From: a virus
DNA length: 51,993 nucleotides
Virus record (IMG/VR): IMGVR_UViG_3300035071_000151
Coordinates: 1-51,993 of that record
Strand: one strand, 5' to 3'
The position numbers and the translations under genes are program-made. This document shows, piece by piece, positions 29,252-38,546 of the stretch. How positions within the stretch are numbered: position 1 is the first letter of the stretch; every line of letters begins with the position of its first letter. The notes beneath the pieces were generated by a model, which saw nothing but the letters and a program-made list of their open reading frames with translations, made no database searches and had not been told where the DNA came from.

Positions 29252-29347
29252 TCAGGCGGGCAATCAAGCGGGGCGTTCGCGCCCCGTCTTTCCTCACCTC
29301 GGATCGCCGCAAGGCGGGCCATAAGGCTCGGTCCAAAGGACAGAATC

Positions 29348-30121
29348 ATGACAACGCGCGCTCGATATGACAGCGGGACTCAGGTCTTTTACGAAGACAT
29401 CGCCTTTGAGCAAGTGCTCCCGATGTCGCCGGTTCGTTTCAGAGACGATTTCATCGGCGCTCAATATGGCGTCGCGCTTCCCGCTGCGGGATCTCCGGCT
29501 TGGGGCTGCCCCTGGGTCTCGAAAATTGTCGCCGCGGCCGGCGCCCCGACGGCGGCTCTTGTCGCCAATTCCGTCGGCGGTCAAATCGCGTTGACCCTCG
29601 CGGCGACCTCCGAGAAGGAAGAGGCGAGCCTCTACTTCAACGACAATCTCGCGTTCGACGTGACCAAGCGCCTCAACGGCCAGTTCAACGCGACGCTGAG
29701 CGTCCCTCCGAGCGCTTCGGGCGTCCAGGCGGTTTGGGGCTTCTCGCAGGCTTGGGCCGATGGCCCGAACAACGGAACGCGCTATCTCGAATTCTGCTGC
29801 ACGGCGAACAATACGCTCCTTTGCCGGTCCAAGGATGGCGTCAACACTTATTCGATCACCGCCGCGTTGCTCGCAACGCCCTCGACCGCGATCACCGTCG
29901 ACACCAATCCGCATGTGTTCCGGATCGACGCGTCAAATCCCGCCGATGTCATCTTCACGATGGACGGGAATCGGGTGAACGCCTTCGGCTCCGTGACGTG
30001 GGGCGCGACGGCTGGAGCGAATTCCGTGATGCAGCCTTACGCGTCGGTTTACAAGCCGAGCGGGACCGGCCTCGCGACATTGACCCTCGACAAGGTTCAG
30101 GTTTGGTCGAACCGCGTCTAA
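29348..30121 (+). CDS. Putative virion surface protein with lectin-like features
   Basis: 257 residues, almost all beta. It has the look of a concanavalin/LamG-type jellyroll (ASLYFNDNLAFDVTKRLNGQFNATLSV; VFRIDASNPADVIFTMDGNRV), domains that often bind sugars and decorate capsids. Between the capsid and connector genes it is most likely a head-attached protein. The fold is inferred by eye. Confidence 0.6.
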   Translation: MTTRARYDSGTQVFYEDIAFEQVLPMSPVRFRDDFIGAQYGVALPAAGSPAWGCPWVSKIVAAAGAPTAALVANSVGGQIALTLAATSEKEEASLYFNDNLAFDVTKRLNGQFNATLSVPPSASGVQAVWGFSQAWADGPNNGTRYLEFCCTANNTLLCRSKDGVNTYSITAALLATPSTAITVDTNPHVFRIDASNPADVIFTMDGNRVNAFGSVTWGATAGANSVMQPYASVYKPSGTGLATLTLDKVQVWSNRV

Positions 30122-30148
30122 CGGCCACTCTGACAGGGAGACGCCGAA

Positions 30149-30511
30149 ATGGCTCTGATGATGGGGTTCGAAAGCGCCATGGGCACGATCGCCTTGGGCA
30201 CAAGCCTTTCCGGCGCGATCAATCTTGGCGCGGCGCGCGTGCGCGGCATCCTCATGCCGTCGGCATGGACGACCGCCGCGCTGTCGTTCCTCGTCTCGAT
30301 CGACGGCGTGAATTTCGCCGAACTGATCGACGCCCGCGTGAACGGCTATTCGTTCGGGGCCGGCTATCCCGTCGCCGCCTCGCAATATCTGCTGATTGAC
30401 CCGGTGATCTTCGACGGCATTCCGATCATCAAGGTTCGCTCGGGGACGGCGGCGAGTCCGGTCAATCAGGCCGCGTCCGCGCTGATCACGCTCATTCAGC
30501 GGGAATATTGA
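30149..30511 (+). CDS. Putative structural protein
   Basis: 120 residues, beta-rich and uncharged (GTIALGTSLSGAINLGAARVRGILM; SFLVSIDGVNFAELIDA). Possibly a small decoration protein. Two open genes of similar composition precede it, suggesting a head-surface cassette. Confidence 0.6.
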   Translation: MALMMGFESAMGTIALGTSLSGAINLGAARVRGILMPSAWTTAALSFLVSIDGVNFAELIDARVNGYSFGAGYPVAASQYLLIDPVIFDGIPIIKVRSGTAASPVNQAASALITLIQREY

Positions 30512-30513
30512 TC

Positions 30514-30654
30514 ATGGCGGAGAAGAAGCGAGCCGAACAAAAGCCGCTCGCGCCCAAGAAAAACCCGCCGGCGCCAAACCGCAGCGCCGCCGGCCTGCGC
30601 ACGGTGTTTGTCGGCGGCGCCAAGACGCGGGTTCCGACCAAGAAGGGCGGCTGA
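30514..30654 (+). CDS. Small Lys/Pro-rich protein
   Basis: 46 residues, strongly basic: MAEKKRAEQKPLAPKKNPPA, then GLRTVFVGGAKTRVPTKKGG. The ATG is three bases after the previous stop and the TGA is one base before the next ATG, so it fills the gap exactly. Similar short basic proteins lie next to head-tail connector genes. May bind DNA or capsid. Confidence 0.6.
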   Translation: MAEKKRAEQKPLAPKKNPPAPNRSAAGLRTVFVGGAKTRVPTKKGG

Positions 30655-30655
30655 A

Positions 30656-31342
30656 ATGTATGTCGGCCGCTCGTCGCAATTTCACATCGTCTCGACCATC
30701 ACGAAGGCGGCGGCCAGCGAGCTTTTGACCGACCTCGCGACCGTCAAGGCGGAACTCAATCTGGTCAGCGTCGACGCCAATCGCGACGCGGTGCTGACCC
30801 GCTATATCGCCGCCTGCTCGCAGGCCATTCAAACCTATTGCAACCGAATCTTCGCGGTCCAGACGATAGAGGACCAGTTCTTCCCGCAACGCGACGCGCC
30901 GATTTCGCCGGTGATCCAGGGCGTCGACCCGATACAGCTATCGCGCTGGCCGATCGTCGCGCTGCTCTCCGTCGTCGAATGGCCGTCGTCCGCGAACCCG
31001 GTCACGCTGACGAGCGGAACGGACTTTCTCGAGGACGACGACGCCGGCCAGCTTATCCGGCTCGACAAATTCGGCGCTCCCAAGCTGTGGTCGACCGCGC
31101 CGCTCACCGTCCAATACAGCGCCGGCTACGCGACCCTCCCGGCCGATGTGGTCGACGCCTGCATCGACTTCGTGAAGTTCCGCTATTTCGCGCGGATGCG
31201 CGATCCCTCGCTCAAGAGCGAGAACGTCGTCGGCGTCTACGAGGCCAGCTACCTTTGGGGGACAGGCCCCGGTGGTCCCGACGACATGCCGGCGACCGTC
31301 GCCGGCAAGATCGACCGCTATCGCGTCCCGGTCATTGGCTGA
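30656..31342 (+). CDS. Head-tail connector protein (gp6-like)
   Basis: 228 residues. Features of the gp6/DUF head-tail adaptor: AASELLTDLATVKAELNLVSVDANRDAVLTRYIAACSQAIQTYCNR (the helical start), a beta hairpin part (PVTLTSGTDFLEDD), APLTVQYSAGYATLPADVVDACIDFVKFRYF and a helical C terminus. In HK97-like phages this ring sits beneath the portal. An upstream ATG at 30608 lies inside the preceding gene. Confidence 0.85.
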   Translation: MYVGRSSQFHIVSTITKAAASELLTDLATVKAELNLVSVDANRDAVLTRYIAACSQAIQTYCNRIFAVQTIEDQFFPQRDAPISPVIQGVDPIQLSRWPIVALLSVVEWPSSANPVTLTSGTDFLEDDDAGQLIRLDKFGAPKLWSTAPLTVQYSAGYATLPADVVDACIDFVKFRYFARMRDPSLKSENVVGVYEASYLWGTGPGGPDDMPATVAGKIDRYRVPVIG

Positions 31343-31362
31343 GAAGTTTTTGGGGTGAGATC

Positions 31363-31785
31363 ATGAACAGTCCAGGGGCGATCCAGCTCACCTATCAGGG
31401 CAAGGCCTTCAGCATCGTCGGCCCCGGAACATTCGTCGGCGATTGGATCGAGAACCTCGCCGGCATGCTGTCCGCCAGCCTGCAGGCGCAATTCCAATAT
31501 GGCTCCGGCGGCGTCTCGGTCATGGTCTACTTCCAAACGAGCTTCGACCAGGGCCAAACCCCGGTCGATATCGCGGCGTTCGAATTCACCAACGCGAGCG
31601 GGACGGATGTCGTCAACCTCTCCGCTTTGACGCCGCGCGCAACGCCGCTCGCGCCGACGCAGCAGGCGCTTGCCGCAGGTTCATCCAACGACGGGCTGCT
31701 TGGCGACCGGCTGCGCGTCGTCGTCGTCGTGACCGGAACCTATGGCAATTCGACGCTGCTCAACGCCACGGCCTGCGTCCGTTGA
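31363..31785 (+). CDS. Putative minor structural protein
   Basis: 140 residues, beta-rich (LTYQGKAFSIVGPGTFVGDWIENLAG; VVVVVTGTYGNSTLLNATACVR). GGTGAG lies five bases before the ATG. Position between the connector and head-closure genes suggests a virion component. Not recognised further. Confidence 0.6.
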   Translation: MNSPGAIQLTYQGKAFSIVGPGTFVGDWIENLAGMLSASLQAQFQYGSGGVSVMVYFQTSFDQGQTPVDIAAFEFTNASGTDVVNLSALTPRATPLAPTQQALAAGSSNDGLLGDRLRVVVVVTGTYGNSTLLNATACVR

Positions 31786-32168
31786 CCGACTCCAATATGC
31801 AATTCGCCTACCGCCGCGCGATCCAGCGCACCGGCGAGCTGGTGACGCTCCGCCGCATCTCCGGCGCGGCGCCGCGCACGGTCGGCTTTTCGGTCGATGT
31901 CTACGCCAACGTCCAGACCTACGCGCCGGATACGGTCGAACCGTCCGAGGCCGGCTATCCCGCCTCGCAGCTCGGCGGCATCACGCAAAACGACCGCAAG
32001 GTGATCGTCGTCGCGCAGGATCTCGCCGACGCGCGCTTTCCGCTGCCGGTGCAAAAGAACGACAAAATCGTGCTGGCCAACGGCGACGTGCTGAACGTGA
32101 CCGGGGTCGACGAACACAAGCGCCAGCTCGCCGGCGCGATCGAACTGACGGCGGCGGGGATAAAATGA
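31782..32168 (+). CDS. Head-tail joining (head closure) protein
   Basis: 128 residues. The pattern RRAIQRTGELVTLRRISGA, VDVYANVQTY, KVIVVAQDLADARFPLPVQKNDKIVLANGDVLNVTGVDEHK fits the SPP1 gp16/PF05521 head-tail joining family. The start is taken as TTG 31782 (TTGA overlap, the same arrangement as at the portal); ATG 31797 is an alternative that removes five residues. Confidence 0.8.
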   Translation: MTDSNMQFAYRRAIQRTGELVTLRRISGAAPRTVGFSVDVYANVQTYAPDTVEPSEAGYPASQLGGITQNDRKVIVVAQDLADARFPLPVQKNDKIVLANGDVLNVTGVDEHKRQLAGAIELTAAGIK

Positions 32169-32653
32169 CCACCATCACGATCGAATCCAACAACGACAAC
32201 GCGGTCGCGCGGCTCGGCGAGATCACGCCGCGCGTGCGCGCCGCCGTCTCCGATGTCGTCGGCGTGCTGCAAGCCGAGCTGGTCGACATCGTGCGGGCGC
32301 GGGCACCGGTTCGCACCGGGGCTTATCGCGACAGCATCAAGGGCAGCCTCGCCGACAGCGCCACCGGCTCCATCGCCCGCGTCGCGGCGGAACCGGGCGG
32401 CGCGGGGTCCGCCGGCTCGCGCAAGACCTTTTACGCGCCGTGGATCGAATATGGCGCGACCATCCCGGCGCACGACATCGCCCCCGCCGGCAAGATCATG
32501 AAGTTCGACGGCGGCGCCGGCGACGTATTCCGCCGGGTCATTCATTCGCCCGGCGGCAAGATCAAAGCGCAGGAAATCATTCACGGCGCGTTCGAAGAGA
32601 AACGCGGCGATATCGTCGCGCGGATCAAGGCCGCCGCGTTGGAGCATGTTTGA
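32165..32653 (+). CDS. HK97 gp10-like neck/tail component
   Basis: 162 residues. Typical gp10-like landmarks are a helix ending VQAELVDIVRARAPVRTGAYRDSIKG (the APVRTGxLxxS motif) and FYAPWIEYGATIPAHDI. Members link head-closure rings to the tail. ATGA overlap with the preceding gene and TGATG with the next. Confidence 0.88.
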   Translation: MTTITIESNNDNAVARLGEITPRVRAAVSDVVGVLQAELVDIVRARAPVRTGAYRDSIKGSLADSATGSIARVAAEPGGAGSAGSRKTFYAPWIEYGATIPAHDIAPAGKIMKFDGGAGDVFRRVIHSPGGKIKAQEIIHGAFEEKRGDIVARIKAAALEHV

Positions 32654-33090
32654 TGGCGGCGTCGCGCGAAACGATCATCAATGCGCTGTTTACGAAGCTC
32701 GTAACGTCCGGGCAATTCAACACGACGGGCCGTCGCAACCGCGATCCCGAGTCGATTGCGCCCGAACAGACGCCGGCGCTGCTGCTGGTCGAACATACCG
32801 AAAAATATGCCATTCCGTCGCCAAGCCTGCCGGCCAAGCGTATGATCAATCTGCGCGCGATCCTCTATACCGATGTCGGCGACGACGACAATGCGATCCC
32901 GGCGACGGTGATCAACAATCTGCTGGATGGCGTCGACGCGGCGCTTGTCCCGGACGATCCGACCTCGCAGCGCTGCACGCTCGGCGGCCTGGTCTATTCG
33001 GTCAAGATCGACGGCGATGTCATCAAGGCCCCCGGCGACGTGACCGGCAAGGGCCTGGCGATCGTGCCGCTGCAAATCCTGATTCCCTAA
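32653..33090 (+). CDS. Tail terminator/completion protein (DUF3168-like)
   Basis: 145 residues: RETIINALFTKLV at the N terminus, PALLLVEHTEKYA, INLRAILYTDVGDDD, and the end IVPLQILIP, consistent with a tail-terminator protein that caps the tube. It starts at ATG 32653 (TGATG). Assigned mainly from position and composition. Confidence 0.7.
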   Translation: MAASRETIINALFTKLVTSGQFNTTGRRNRDPESIAPEQTPALLLVEHTEKYAIPSPSLPAKRMINLRAILYTDVGDDDNAIPATVINNLLDGVDAALVPDDPTSQRCTLGGLVYSVKIDGDVIKAPGDVTGKGLAIVPLQILIP

Positions 33091-33154
33091 GCAAGCTTTG
33101 CCCTAACCCCCGAATGTCGCGGCGGCGGAGATTAGTCCTCCCCGCATCCGCGAC

Positions 33155-33187
33155 CGGGGCGGCGTTCCTAAGCCGCTCGCCGCCCCG
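33155..33187 (+). other. Hairpin upstream of the tail-tube gene
   Basis: CGGGGCGGCG (33155-33164) pairs with CGCCGCCCCG (33178-33187) around a 13-base loop. No T-run follows, so it is more likely an mRNA-stabilising or partial attenuator structure than a full terminator. The 150-bp gap contains no gene. Confidence 0.5.
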
Positions 33188-33241
33188 ACCCCTTCCCGCC
33201 CCGCCGCCGCCCTCGAACCGCTCATCAAGGAGCCCTAGACC

Positions 33242-33988
33242 ATGGCAAGCCCCAATTCCCTCGCTTTCGGCTCCGGCGTCCTCGTCGGCACGCCCTCCGG
33301 CGGCGCGCCGGTCCAGTTCGGCACGTTGCAGGAATGCTCGGTCGATTTTTCGTTCTCGACCAAACCGCTGATGGGGCAATATCAGTTCCCGGTCGCGGTG
33401 GCGCGCGGCGCCGGCAAGATCACCGGAACCGCGAAATTCGCCAATATCGACGGGGCCGCGTTCAACGAGATTTTCTTCGGCCTGACCGGATCGGTGGGAC
33501 AAAAGCTCTGGTCTTATAACGAGGCCGGAACGATTCCCTCCTCGAGCACCTATGTCGTCACCGTCGCGCAATCGGCGCATTTCGACGAAGATCTTGGCGT
33601 GCAATACGCCTCCTCCGGCCTGCGGCTGCTTCAGGTCGCGAGCGGCCCGACCGTCGGGCAATATTCGGTCAGCGCGGGCGTTTACACCTTCGCCGCTGCC
33701 GACGCCGGCAAGGCGGTGCTGATCAGCTATTCCTACACCTCGACGGCGAGCGGCCTGAATACGGTCATCACCAACAAGCTGATGGGCATCTCGCCGAATT
33801 TCCAGGTCGATTTCTATAATTCGAACCCCAACATCGCCGGCGCGCAATGGTCGCTGCGGCTCTACGCCTGTATGTCGTCGAAGCTGACGTTGGCGAGCAA
33901 GCTCGAAGACTTCACGATACCCGATATGGGCTTCGAGGCCTTCACCAACGCCGCGAACAATCTCGGCGAAATCAACACGGCGTATTAA
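33242..33988 (+). CDS. Major tail tube protein
   Basis: 248 residues forming the tail tube. Beta-rich, with FGTLQECSVDFSFSTKPLMGQYQFPVAVARGAGKITGTAKFANIDG near the N terminus and ISPNFQVDFYNSNPNIAGAQWSLRLYAC, MSSKLTLASKLEDFTIPDMGFEAFTN near the C terminus, as in siphovirus tube proteins. AAGGAG lies seven to eight bases before the ATG, a strong site that suits a highly expressed gene. Confidence 0.88.
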   Translation: MASPNSLAFGSGVLVGTPSGGAPVQFGTLQECSVDFSFSTKPLMGQYQFPVAVARGAGKITGTAKFANIDGAAFNEIFFGLTGSVGQKLWSYNEAGTIPSSSTYVVTVAQSAHFDEDLGVQYASSGLRLLQVASGPTVGQYSVSAGVYTFAAADAGKAVLISYSYTSTASGLNTVITNKLMGISPNFQVDFYNSNPNIAGAQWSLRLYACMSSKLTLASKLEDFTIPDMGFEAFTNAANNLGEINTAY

Positions 33989-34016
33989 GCCGCCCGCAAC
34001 GCCATAAGGAGCCTCC

Positions 34017-34457
34017 ATGGCGCAAAAAACCTATACGGCGGACCCGTCGCTCGATTACGCCGGCTGTCCCGTCGTCATGCTGGCCGGGCGCGAATGGTTC
34101 GTGCCCACGCTGGCGATGCGCCAGTCGCGCGTCGTCGTGCCGGCGCTGATGCGGCTCATGCCCGTGCTGTCGGAAATGCGGGGCGGCGACGCTTCCGCGA
34201 TGGCGCGGATGTCGGAGGAGGATTTCGAGAACATCATCGCCATCGTCCACGCCGCGCTGACGCGGGCCTATCCGGCGCTGACGCGCGACGAATTTCTCGA
34301 CCTGCCGGCCTCGACGACCGAGTTGGTCGCGGCGATCGCCGTCGTCATGCGCCAGACCGGCTTCTTCAAGCCGGCGGAGGACGCCGCGCCGGGGGAACAG
34401 ACGGGGGAGACGACGAACCGTTCGACGGCTCCCCAGCCGCTTTCGACCGAATCATAG
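34017..34457 (+). CDS. Tail assembly chaperone G
   Basis: 146 residues. Lambda gpG-like chaperone that coats the tape measure protein before tube assembly. Helical: GREWFVPTLAMRQSRVVVPALMRLM, DFENIIAIVHAALTRAYPALTRDEFLDLPASTTELVAAI. It is followed in the -1 frame by a T-type extension. AAGGAG precedes the ATG. Confidence 0.8.
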   Translation: MAQKTYTADPSLDYAGCPVVMLAGREWFVPTLAMRQSRVVVPALMRLMPVLSEMRGGDASAMARMSEEDFENIIAIVHAALTRAYPALTRDEFLDLPASTTELVAAIAVVMRQTGFFKPAEDAAPGEQTGETTNRSTAPQPLSTES

Positions 34458-34699
34458 CCCATTATTGCCAGTCGTCGGGCGAGGCGTGGACGGACGGCCT
34501 TGAAGCCTCGTTGACCTTCCCCAGGATGCTCGCGCGCATGGCCTATTGGCGCGAGTTTCCGCCGACGCATCTGCTGGTCCGCAACATCGCGATCTGGGCC
34601 GGCGCGTTCAAGCCGGCGAGCCGCGCGGCCGATCCGAAAATAGCCCAAGCCGAAAACGACGCGAAGCTGCGAGCGATGTTCCCAACGGGGAAGATTTAG
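34017..34699 (+). CDS. Tail assembly chaperone GT (-1 frameshift product)
   Basis: The reading frame overlapping the end of G in the -1 register encodes IIAHYCQSSGEAWTDGLEASLTFPRMLARMAYWREFPPTH, a typical T domain, without a usable start of its own before the conserved part. In lambda and most siphophages it is fused to G by ribosomal slippage; the T domain recruits the tube protein. No perfect X-XXY-YYZ heptamer was found, but G5 runs at 34391-34395 and 34403-34407 are candidate slip sites. The exact junction is unknown. Confidence 0.7.
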
Positions 34700-34719
34700 C
34701 CGCGCGGAAAGGGTGATGA

Positions 34720-37035
34720 ATGTCCGATTCCGCTGTTTCCGTTCGCTTTGGCGGCGACGTCACCGGCCTCGACGCCGCCGTGGCCGTCGCCAAGGCGCAG
34801 CTCAACGCCTTCAACACCGAGGTGCGCAAGCTCGCCAAGGAAGCGGCGGCGTCGGGCGGATCGGTCAACGACAATCTGTCGAAGGCGCTGCGCGAGGCGT
34901 CGGCCGGCGCGGCCGGCATGCAGAAAGAGTTGAAGTCGCTTTCGGCGAAGCCGATTAACGAGGTCGAAGGCGCCGCGAAGAATTTCAACAAACAACTCGA
35001 CAAGATTGGCGAGTTCGCGTGGAACAACACGAGCCTTTCCGGCGACACGATCGAACGAGTCGTCAACCCGCTCAAGGGTTTGACCAACGCAATCGGCGTC
35101 GTGCCAACGGTCGCTCTCGCCGCGGCGGCGGCTATCGCGGCGCTCGCCGTGGTCACGGGAAATTTCGCTCAAGATCAGCTCGCCGAGCTGGGCAAGATCG
35201 CCAAGGAAACCGGCGTCGGCGCCAATCAGATCCAGGGCGCGAAGCTTGTCGGCGCGGGCGCCGGGCTCGATTCCGACGCAATGGTCGCCGGGCTCAAGAA
35301 CGCCTCGCAGCAGTTCGAGCAATTCAAGCGCAACGCTGGCGAGGTCAAGGACTCGCTCGAAAAGGTCGACGAAGCCTTTTTGAAGGTCGCCGACAAGGCG
35401 AAGACCTCCGGCCAATTCATCGACATCGTTGGCCAGAAAATCCGCAATCTTCCGCGCGAGGAAGGCATCGATCTCGCCAAGGCGCTGTTTGGCAGTGACG
35501 CCGGCGAAAAGCTCTATGAGCCTATCATTCGCGGCCAGCTTGAGATGCAGAAGCTCGGCGCGACGGCGAGCGCGGCGGGCGTCGCGCTGGACGATGGCGT
35601 CGTCAAGGCCGCGGCGGAGGCGCAACGCCAGATCGACGAAGCCTCGGCCAAGGCTAGCGGCAAATTCCTCGCCGCGCTGCAGGGCCTCGCGCCGCCGGTC
35701 GCCGCGCTGAAAGTGCAATTCTATGGCGTCGTCGAAGCGATAGCCGACGCGACGGCGGGGGCCACCAAATTCGTCGGAGAGTTGAACAAGGCGCTCGACG
35801 ATTCTAAGCAGCTCGCCAAGGAACGCTCTGGACATCAAACCGGCGGCGTGCCGTTCGAGGAAGCGTTCGCCAAGGAGCGGCGCGGCTATGGCGTGCATCC
35901 CGACTACGTCGAAGGCCCTCAACAGCAGACCGCCGGCGAATCGCGCGCCCGCTACGCCGCGCGTGACGAAGACGCCGACAAAGCGAAGAAGGGCAAGGGC
36001 GCGAAGGGCGACAGCGACGCGCTCAACGAGGCGCGCAAGGAGATCGACGGCCAGATCGAGGCGGTCAAGCAACAGACCGAGATCAACAAGCAGCAATACG
36101 AACTCGACGCCGCGAACAAGAAGATCAGCGAGGAGCAGAAGAAGGCCCTCGTCAGCCAAGCCGACGACCAAGAGCTGGCGTCGATTAAGGCGCTTTACGA
36201 GCAAGAGAAGCAGCTCGCCGGGCAAAAGCCCGCGCAAATCGCCGAGATCAACAACAAGCTCGAAGCGCTGGAATCGCAGCACACGCTGAAGATGCTGCAG
36301 GAGCAGACCAGGGCGGCGCAGGAATCGGCCAAGGTTTGGCAGCAAGAGTCCCAGCAGATGGCGGGCACGCTGACCTCCTCGCTGTCGCAGGCGATCGAGG
36401 GCATTGTCGAGCACACCAAGCCCAAGGACGCCGGCAAGAAGCTGGCGCAATCGCTGATGAACGAACTCATCAGCGATCTCGTCAAGAACACGCTGACCAA
36501 GCCGCTGGAAGCCGCGCTCGCGCCGCTGTTCCAAGGTCTGTCCGGCGCGATCTCGCAGCCGCTGCAACAGGGATTCTCGGCCGCCGTGACAGCGATGACC
36601 AGCATGATTCAGCCGTTCATCAGTTCGATCACCAGCGCGCTGAGCGGCGTGTTCAGCGGGCTTTCCGGCGCGCTGGGCGGCGCGGCGGGAAGCTCGGTCG
36701 GACTCGGCGGCCTGTTCGCCGGGCTGCTCGCGTTCGATGTCGGCTCGTGGGAAGTCCCCTCGCTCGGCAATTTCGACGGCAAGGGCGGCTTTCCCGCGCT
36801 GATCCATCCCGGCGAGATGATCCTTCCCGCGGGCCCGGCCGGGAATATGCGCCAGGCGCTCGCGGGCGGCGGCGGCTTGGGCGCGGGGCGTTCCTCGACC
36901 CAGGTGTCGCAAAACGTGCATTTCAACATCAACGCGAATGACGGCCAGGACGTGCATCGCTGGCTCACCGGCAATCAGCGTCAGGTCATGAAGGCGATAA
37001 CCAAGATGACGCGCAACGGCGCTGGACTGCGCTGA
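34720..37035 (+). CDS. Tail tape measure protein
   Basis: 771 residues. Determines tail length and is ejected ahead of the DNA. N-terminal SVRFGGDVTGLDAAVAVAKAQLNAF, a hydrophobic segment near 128-146 (VALAAAAAIAALAVVTG), a long charged coiled coil at about 440-540, then TMxSSLSQAIEG and a hydrophobic repetitive stretch around 600-680. The C terminus (GGFPALIHPGEMILP) is the conserved end of many phage tape measures. Confidence 0.92.
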   Translation: MSDSAVSVRFGGDVTGLDAAVAVAKAQLNAFNTEVRKLAKEAAASGGSVNDNLSKALREASAGAAGMQKELKSLSAKPINEVEGAAKNFNKQLDKIGEFAWNNTSLSGDTIERVVNPLKGLTNAIGVVPTVALAAAAAIAALAVVTGNFAQDQLAELGKIAKETGVGANQIQGAKLVGAGAGLDSDAMVAGLKNASQQFEQFKRNAGEVKDSLEKVDEAFLKVADKAKTSGQFIDIVGQKIRNLPREEGIDLAKALFGSDAGEKLYEPIIRGQLEMQKLGATASAAGVALDDGVVKAAAEAQRQIDEASAKASGKFLAALQGLAPPVAALKVQFYGVVEAIADATAGATKFVGELNKALDDSKQLAKERSGHQTGGVPFEEAFAKERRGYGVHPDYVEGPQQQTAGESRARYAARDEDADKAKKGKGAKGDSDALNEARKEIDGQIEAVKQQTEINKQQYELDAANKKISEEQKKALVSQADDQELASIKALYEQEKQLAGQKPAQIAEINNKLEALESQHTLKMLQEQTRAAQESAKVWQQESQQMAGTLTSSLSQAIEGIVEHTKPKDAGKKLAQSLMNELISDLVKNTLTKPLEAALAPLFQGLSGAISQPLQQGFSAAVTAMTSMIQPFISSITSALSGVFSGLSGALGGAAGSSVGLGGLFAGLLAFDVGSWEVPSLGNFDGKGGFPALIHPGEMILPAGPAGNMRQALAGGGGLGAGRSSTQVSQNVHFNINANDGQDVHRWLTGNQRQVMKAITKMTRNGAGLR

Positions 37036-37036
37036 C

Positions 37037-37672
37037 ATGGCGCTGCCTCGCTTCCCCGAGCTTCCCGGCGTCACCTGGCCGATGCAGCGCACGACCATCG
37101 CCGGCGCGACGCTGGTCTTCGCCGCCGCGTCGGGGCGCACGGCCAGGGGCCGAAGGTGGCAGCGGCCGCTCTACAAATGGACCTTGCCTTACGAGGCGCT
37201 GGCGTCGGACGAGGACTTTCCCGGCCTCTACGCCCATTCCAAGCAGATTCTCGAAGGCTTCTTTCTCCAACAGGGTGGCCGCGACTTGCCCTTCATCTAT
37301 CGCGACCCGACCGACTGTTACGAACAGGGTTCGGCCATCGGCCTCGGCGATGGTGCGACGGTGACCTTCGCCGCGATGCGCACGCTTGGCGGCTACGCCG
37401 AGCCGGTCGACGCGATCCTCAACATCGGCGCGGTCTATCTCAGCGGCGTCGCGCAAACCGCGCCGGGCGCGTGGAACGTCACGGCGCCGAATGGGGTCGA
37501 CGCCAACGCGATAACCTTCGCCACGCCGCCCGCGTCGGGCGCGGTGATCACGACCGACGTCTGGTATGGGTTCAAGTGCAACTTCTCGACCGACGACATC
37601 GTGCTCAAGAACTTCGCGAAGGGCCTGCATTCGCTCGACGCGCTTGAATTTGAGCGGGTGAGAACGTCATGA
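37037..37672 (+). CDS. DUF2460 tail tip protein (GTA gp12-like)
   Basis: 211 residues. Matches the DUF2460 family: FPELPGVTWPMQRTT, a middle LPFIYRDPTDC, and a C terminus GVDANAITFATPPASGAVITTDVWYGFKCNFSTDDI. In alphaproteobacterial gene transfer agents the homolog is a distal tail protein attached to the tube. ATG lies one base after the tape measure stop. Confidence 0.88.
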   Translation: MALPRFPELPGVTWPMQRTTIAGATLVFAAASGRTARGRRWQRPLYKWTLPYEALASDEDFPGLYAHSKQILEGFFLQQGGRDLPFIYRDPTDCYEQGSAIGLGDGATVTFAAMRTLGGYAEPVDAILNIGAVYLSGVAQTAPGAWNVTAPNGVDANAITFATPPASGAVITTDVWYGFKCNFSTDDIVLKNFAKGLHSLDALEFERVRTS

Positions 37673-38538
37673 AGCCGGTCTCCCCGGCGCTCAAAGCCTA
37701 TCTCGCGGCGCAAATCGCCAGCCCAAGCCCGTCATTCGCTTTCGCCGAATGTTTCACGATCACGCTGGCCAACGGCCAGACGCTCTATTCGACCAGCGCA
37801 GACGCCCCGATCACCTATAACGGCAACACTTTCGTCGCCAACGGGCTGATCGTCCAGGGGCTCAAATATCGCGCCAGCGTCGGGCTCGACATCGACCAGC
37901 AAGACATCAAGCTCGCCGCGCCGTCCGGTTGGACCCTCGACGGCGCGCCGCTGATGTTCGCGATCCTCAATGGCGCGTTCGACAACGCGACGATCCAGCG
38001 CGACCGCGCGTTCTTCTCCGATTACGTCGGCGGAACATTGGTCGGCGGCGTCACGATGTTCAAGGGCCGGTTTCTCGGCATCAACGCCGGGGCCATCGTC
38101 GCCGACGCGACCGTCGCCAATGATCTCGTCTTGCTCAACCAAAACATGCCGCGCAACGTGTTCATCGCGAACTGCTACCACACGCTTTATGATTCCGGTT
38201 GCACCCTCAACAAGGCCAGCTACGCCACATCCGGCGTGGTCGGGGTCGGATCGACGCCAAGCATCATCGTGTCGAGCGCGGCGGCGCTGAAGCACATCAA
38301 GGGGACGATCGTCTTCACCTCCGGCGTTAACGACGGCTTGGCGGCCGGCGTGAAAGACATCCAAGCCGGGCTGACCATCGTGCTGTCGTTCCCGCTGATC
38401 GACCCGCCCGCGGCGGGCGACACGTTCACGATCTATCAGGGCTGCGACCACACCTGGACGACATGCAAGGCGACGTTCAACAACCTCGCGAACTTCGGCG
38501 GCTGCCCGTTCATCCCGCCGCCGCAAACCGCGCTGTGA
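37669..38538 (+). CDS. DUF2163 hub-like tail protein (GTA gp13-like)
   Basis: 289 residues. The C-terminal signature is unmistakable: QGCDHTWTTCKATFNNLANF, then GGCPFIP, the cysteine-rich end of DUF2163/BR0599 proteins. In GTA structures the homolog contributes to the baseplate hub, where cysteines may bind iron or a cluster. The N terminus (AECFTITLANGQTLYSTSAD) is also typical. ATGA overlap with DUF2460. Confidence 0.92.
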   Translation: MKPVSPALKAYLAAQIASPSPSFAFAECFTITLANGQTLYSTSADAPITYNGNTFVANGLIVQGLKYRASVGLDIDQQDIKLAAPSGWTLDGAPLMFAILNGAFDNATIQRDRAFFSDYVGGTLVGGVTMFKGRFLGINAGAIVADATVANDLVLLNQNMPRNVFIANCYHTLYDSGCTLNKASYATSGVVGVGSTPSIIVSSAAALKHIKGTIVFTSGVNDGLAAGVKDIQAGLTIVLSFPLIDPPAAGDTFTIYQGCDHTWTTCKATFNNLANFGGCPFIPPPQTAL

Positions 38539-38546
38539 GGTCTCCC

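Noticed and set aside
33155-33187. Terminator before the tail-tube gene
   Set aside because: Good stem but no T-run and a 13-base loop; listed only as a hairpin.
34696-37140. Leftward open frame of about 814 codons
   Set aside because: Exactly antisense to the tape measure gene and made of low-complexity Leu/Arg/Gly runs, as expected from high-GC codon bias.
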